Below are positions 8,538 to 9,760 of a stretch of 9,760 nucleotides of DNA, piece by piece (the first letter of the stretch is position 1; every line of letters begins with the position of its first letter). A model generated the notes under the pieces. That model saw only the letters and a program-made list of their open reading frames with translations. It was not told the DNA's origin and did not search any database. The position numbers and the translations under genes were made by a program. Source of the stretch: Blastocatellia bacterium (GTDB lineage: Bacteria > Acidobacteriota > Blastocatellia > Pyrinomonadales > Pyrinomonadaceae). The stretch lies in NCBI GenBank assembly GCA_003487805.1, contig DNNE01000124.1, positions 1-9,760 on the forward strand, given 5' to 3'.

Positions 8538-8705
8538 GCGGCTGCGCCGCCGCACACTGCGGTAAGCCTCCGGCTTACCGTCGCCGTTCTTAAAAGGAGA
8601 AGGAGGCTCCGCCTCCGCATCTACGAGGCGTAGCCTCGGAGGTGATTCAAAGGGCATCAGTACGGTAAGGCAAAGCCTTACCGCCATGTGCTGCGGCAAA
8701 GCCGC
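8538..8705. repeat. Composite palindromic element with six triplet-loop hairpins
   Basis: The outer arms 8538-8581 and 8662-8705 are reverse complements at 35 of 44 positions. Within the element there are six hairpins, each with a 3-nt loop: GCGGC/GCCGC (8538-8550), a 9-bp CGGTAAGCC/GGCTTACCG (8560-8580), GGAGGC/GCCTCC (8602-8616), CGAGGC/GCCTCG (8624-8638), a 9-bp CGGTAAGGC/GCCTTACCG (8663-8683) and GCGGC/GCCGC (8693-8705). Between the two 9-bp stems one base pair is swapped (C-G to G-C), so the stem is kept while the sequence changes. No protein frame crosses it convincingly. It resembles a REP/BIME-like or small non-autonomous mobile repeat (inference). It ends 9 nt before the ATG of the next gene. 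Confidence 0.75.
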
Positions 8706-8714
8706 CCTGATTCA

Positions 8715-9728
8715 ATGCGAAACTTACTGATCCTATTTATCCTTGCGGTTGGAGCGACATCCGTCTTCGCCCAGCAAATCAAGCGTGACCCGCGATATCC
8801 CGCGCACTGGTGGACCGCTATCGTCGATCCGAAAAAACCGGACTGGGAAATCATGCCGCAGGAAGCGGCGGACGGCGAAGTGATTCTTTCAAAGCGTCAC
8901 GAGTTGGGTTTGCTCTCGAACTTTGCGCCCACACCGTTTGTCTTTCATGGAAAAAGGTACGCGAGTCTCGAAGGCTTCTGGCAGATGATGAAGTATCCCG
9001 AAGACAGAAACGATCCGCGTGCGAAGTTTGCCGGTCTTGAATGGAAGTACACGCGCGATCAAGTCGCGCAGATGGTCGCGTTTGAAGCCAACGCTGCCGG
9101 CACTCTGGCCGGCGCGAACATGACGAAGATGGGTATCACCTGGGTGAGCTTTGAAGGCCGACGCTTTGAATACAAACCCGCCGTGCCCGGCGAGCATTAC
9201 AAACTGATCGTCGAGGCGACCTGGGAAAAGGTGAAACAGAACCCGGACGTGAAGCAGGTCCTGCTCTCGACGGGCGATCTGATTCTCAAACCCGATCATC
9301 ATCAGGAAGCGAATGCGCCCGCGGCCTGGGCGTACTATGAGATTCTGACGCAAATCCGCACGGAACTTCAGAAGAGCGAAGCCTCTGATCAATCGCTGCC
9401 GCTGTTGACGTTCGATGATCTAAAAGCTGGGAGACACGTCGTCGGCCCATTCAGAATTGCTGCTTACGTTTTGGATCTTTACAAATGCCCACCGTGTCCG
9501 CCGCCCAATCAATGCAAGCCCTGCATCCCCGACAACATCGTGGTGACGGACGAGACGGACGCGAAAGATCTTTCAAAGATCAAACGCCTGCGAATTTACA
9601 CCGAGAAGACCGATCAATTTGAAGTGAAGAAAAAATACATCTTCACGGTGAAGATAAAAGGCACAGCGCCGCCTGGTCGTCCGATTGAATCGGTTGAGTT
9701 GGTTGGAACTGAAGCGGTGAAGCAATAG
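8715..9728 (+). CDS. Exported NADAR/YbiA-like protein with four-Cys C-terminal extension
   Basis: The 337-residue product starts at ATG 8715. The in-frame GTG at 8688 lies inside the preceding repeat and would put nine extra residues before the signal peptide. Residues 1-19 (MRNLLILFILAVGATSVFA) are a signal peptide. Residues about 54-220 resemble NADAR/YbiA (DUF1768): LLSNFAPTPFVFHGKRYASLEGFWQMMKY (66-94) aligns with the YbiA segment containing FSNF and SEHYFQAQKF. QVLLSTGDLILKPDHH (181-196) aligns with its LLATAPAKLVEH, and AWAYYEI (204-210) stands where YbiA has WG. The key Glu is retained (Glu86), but the following His is Gly. NADAR proteins act on N-glycosidic bonds of riboflavin intermediates or ADP-ribose-type nucleotides, normally in the cytoplasm, so export is unexpected. 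Residues 228-337 add a beta-rich tail with Cys258, Cys261, Cys267 and Cys270 (CPPC-x5-CKPC), likely disulfides or a metal site. No Shine-Dalgarno is evident. Fold assignment is moderately confident; activity is open. Confidence 0.75.
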   Translation: MRNLLILFILAVGATSVFAQQIKRDPRYPAHWWTAIVDPKKPDWEIMPQEAADGEVILSKRHELGLLSNFAPTPFVFHGKRYASLEGFWQMMKYPEDRNDPRAKFAGLEWKYTRDQVAQMVAFEANAAGTLAGANMTKMGITWVSFEGRRFEYKPAVPGEHYKLIVEATWEKVKQNPDVKQVLLSTGDLILKPDHHQEANAPAAWAYYEILTQIRTELQKSEASDQSLPLLTFDDLKAGRHVVGPFRIAAYVLDLYKCPPCPPPNQCKPCIPDNIVVTDETDAKDLSKIKRLRIYTEKTDQFEVKKKYIFTVKIKGTAPPGRPIESVELVGTEAVKQ

Positions 9729-9738
9729 GATCGGGTTA

Positions 9739-9753
9739 GTCCGCGGAGCGGAC
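9739..9753. repeat. Short hairpin after the NADAR-like gene
   Basis: GTCCGC (9739-9744) and GCGGAC (9748-9753) form a 6-bp stem with a GGA loop, 10 nt after the stop codon. The window ends 7 nt later, so it cannot be told whether this is a terminator (no U-tract seen so far) or the start of another triplet-loop repeat like the one at 8538-8705. Confidence 0.35.
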
Positions 9754-9760
9754 GTCAGCG

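Noticed and set aside
8538..8705. CRISPR array or tRNA-like structure in the hairpin cluster
   Set aside because: The hairpins differ in sequence and spacing, there are no equal-length spacers between direct repeats, and no cloverleaf with conserved tRNA bases can be drawn.

Overview
The window most resembles a chromosomal segment of an environmental acidobacterium (Acidobacteriota, possibly Blastocatellia/Pyrinomonadaceae-like). The evidence is a VWFA protein of the type first defined in Acidobacteria, a DUF2911 protein, an S9 peptidase with a WD40-like propeller, a moderate GC content of roughly 55% by eye, and several palindromic intergenic repeats. This placement is inferred from gene content, not from a marker gene. 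All convincing genes lie on the + strand, and every one that is intact at its 5' end begins with a plausible Sec signal peptide. The window therefore encodes almost entirely envelope or exported proteins.

Layout. Positions 1-79 hold a perfect 22-nt inverted repeat that may run off the left edge. Next comes a DUF2911 protein with a C-terminal TPR-like region (164-1123). From 1154 to 3968 there is an array of small exported proteins of one family that I cannot name: type A (1154-1774), type B broken by a frameshift (1779-2476), a C-terminal remnant of a type A-like copy (about 2542-2664), type B intact (2732-3319) and type A (3348-3968). All five, including the remnant, keep a Cys-x18-Cys pair around an [FY]-A-x-G-x-x-W-like core. 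An intact DPP IV-like S9 serine peptidase follows (4104-6590), then a DUF6624-VWFA fusion (6781-8430), and finally an exported NADAR/YbiA-like protein with a C-terminal four-cysteine extension (8715-9728).

The gene boundaries carry four different inverted-repeat structures: 1-79, 6655-6720, 8443-8506, and a composite element at 8538-8705. The composite element has six triplet-loop hairpins arranged as a larger imperfect palindrome. It ends ten bases before the start codon of the NADAR-like gene.

How the genes might work together is not evident. The array genes are close enough (4 to about 255 nt apart) to be cotranscribed. The three large downstream genes are separated by repeat-bearing spacers and look like independent units. 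No RNA gene, CRISPR array, transposase or phage gene was seen. The most distinctive items are the exported NADAR-like protein, the DUF6624-VWFA fusion, the alternating A-B-a-B-A paralogue array and the composite palindromic element.
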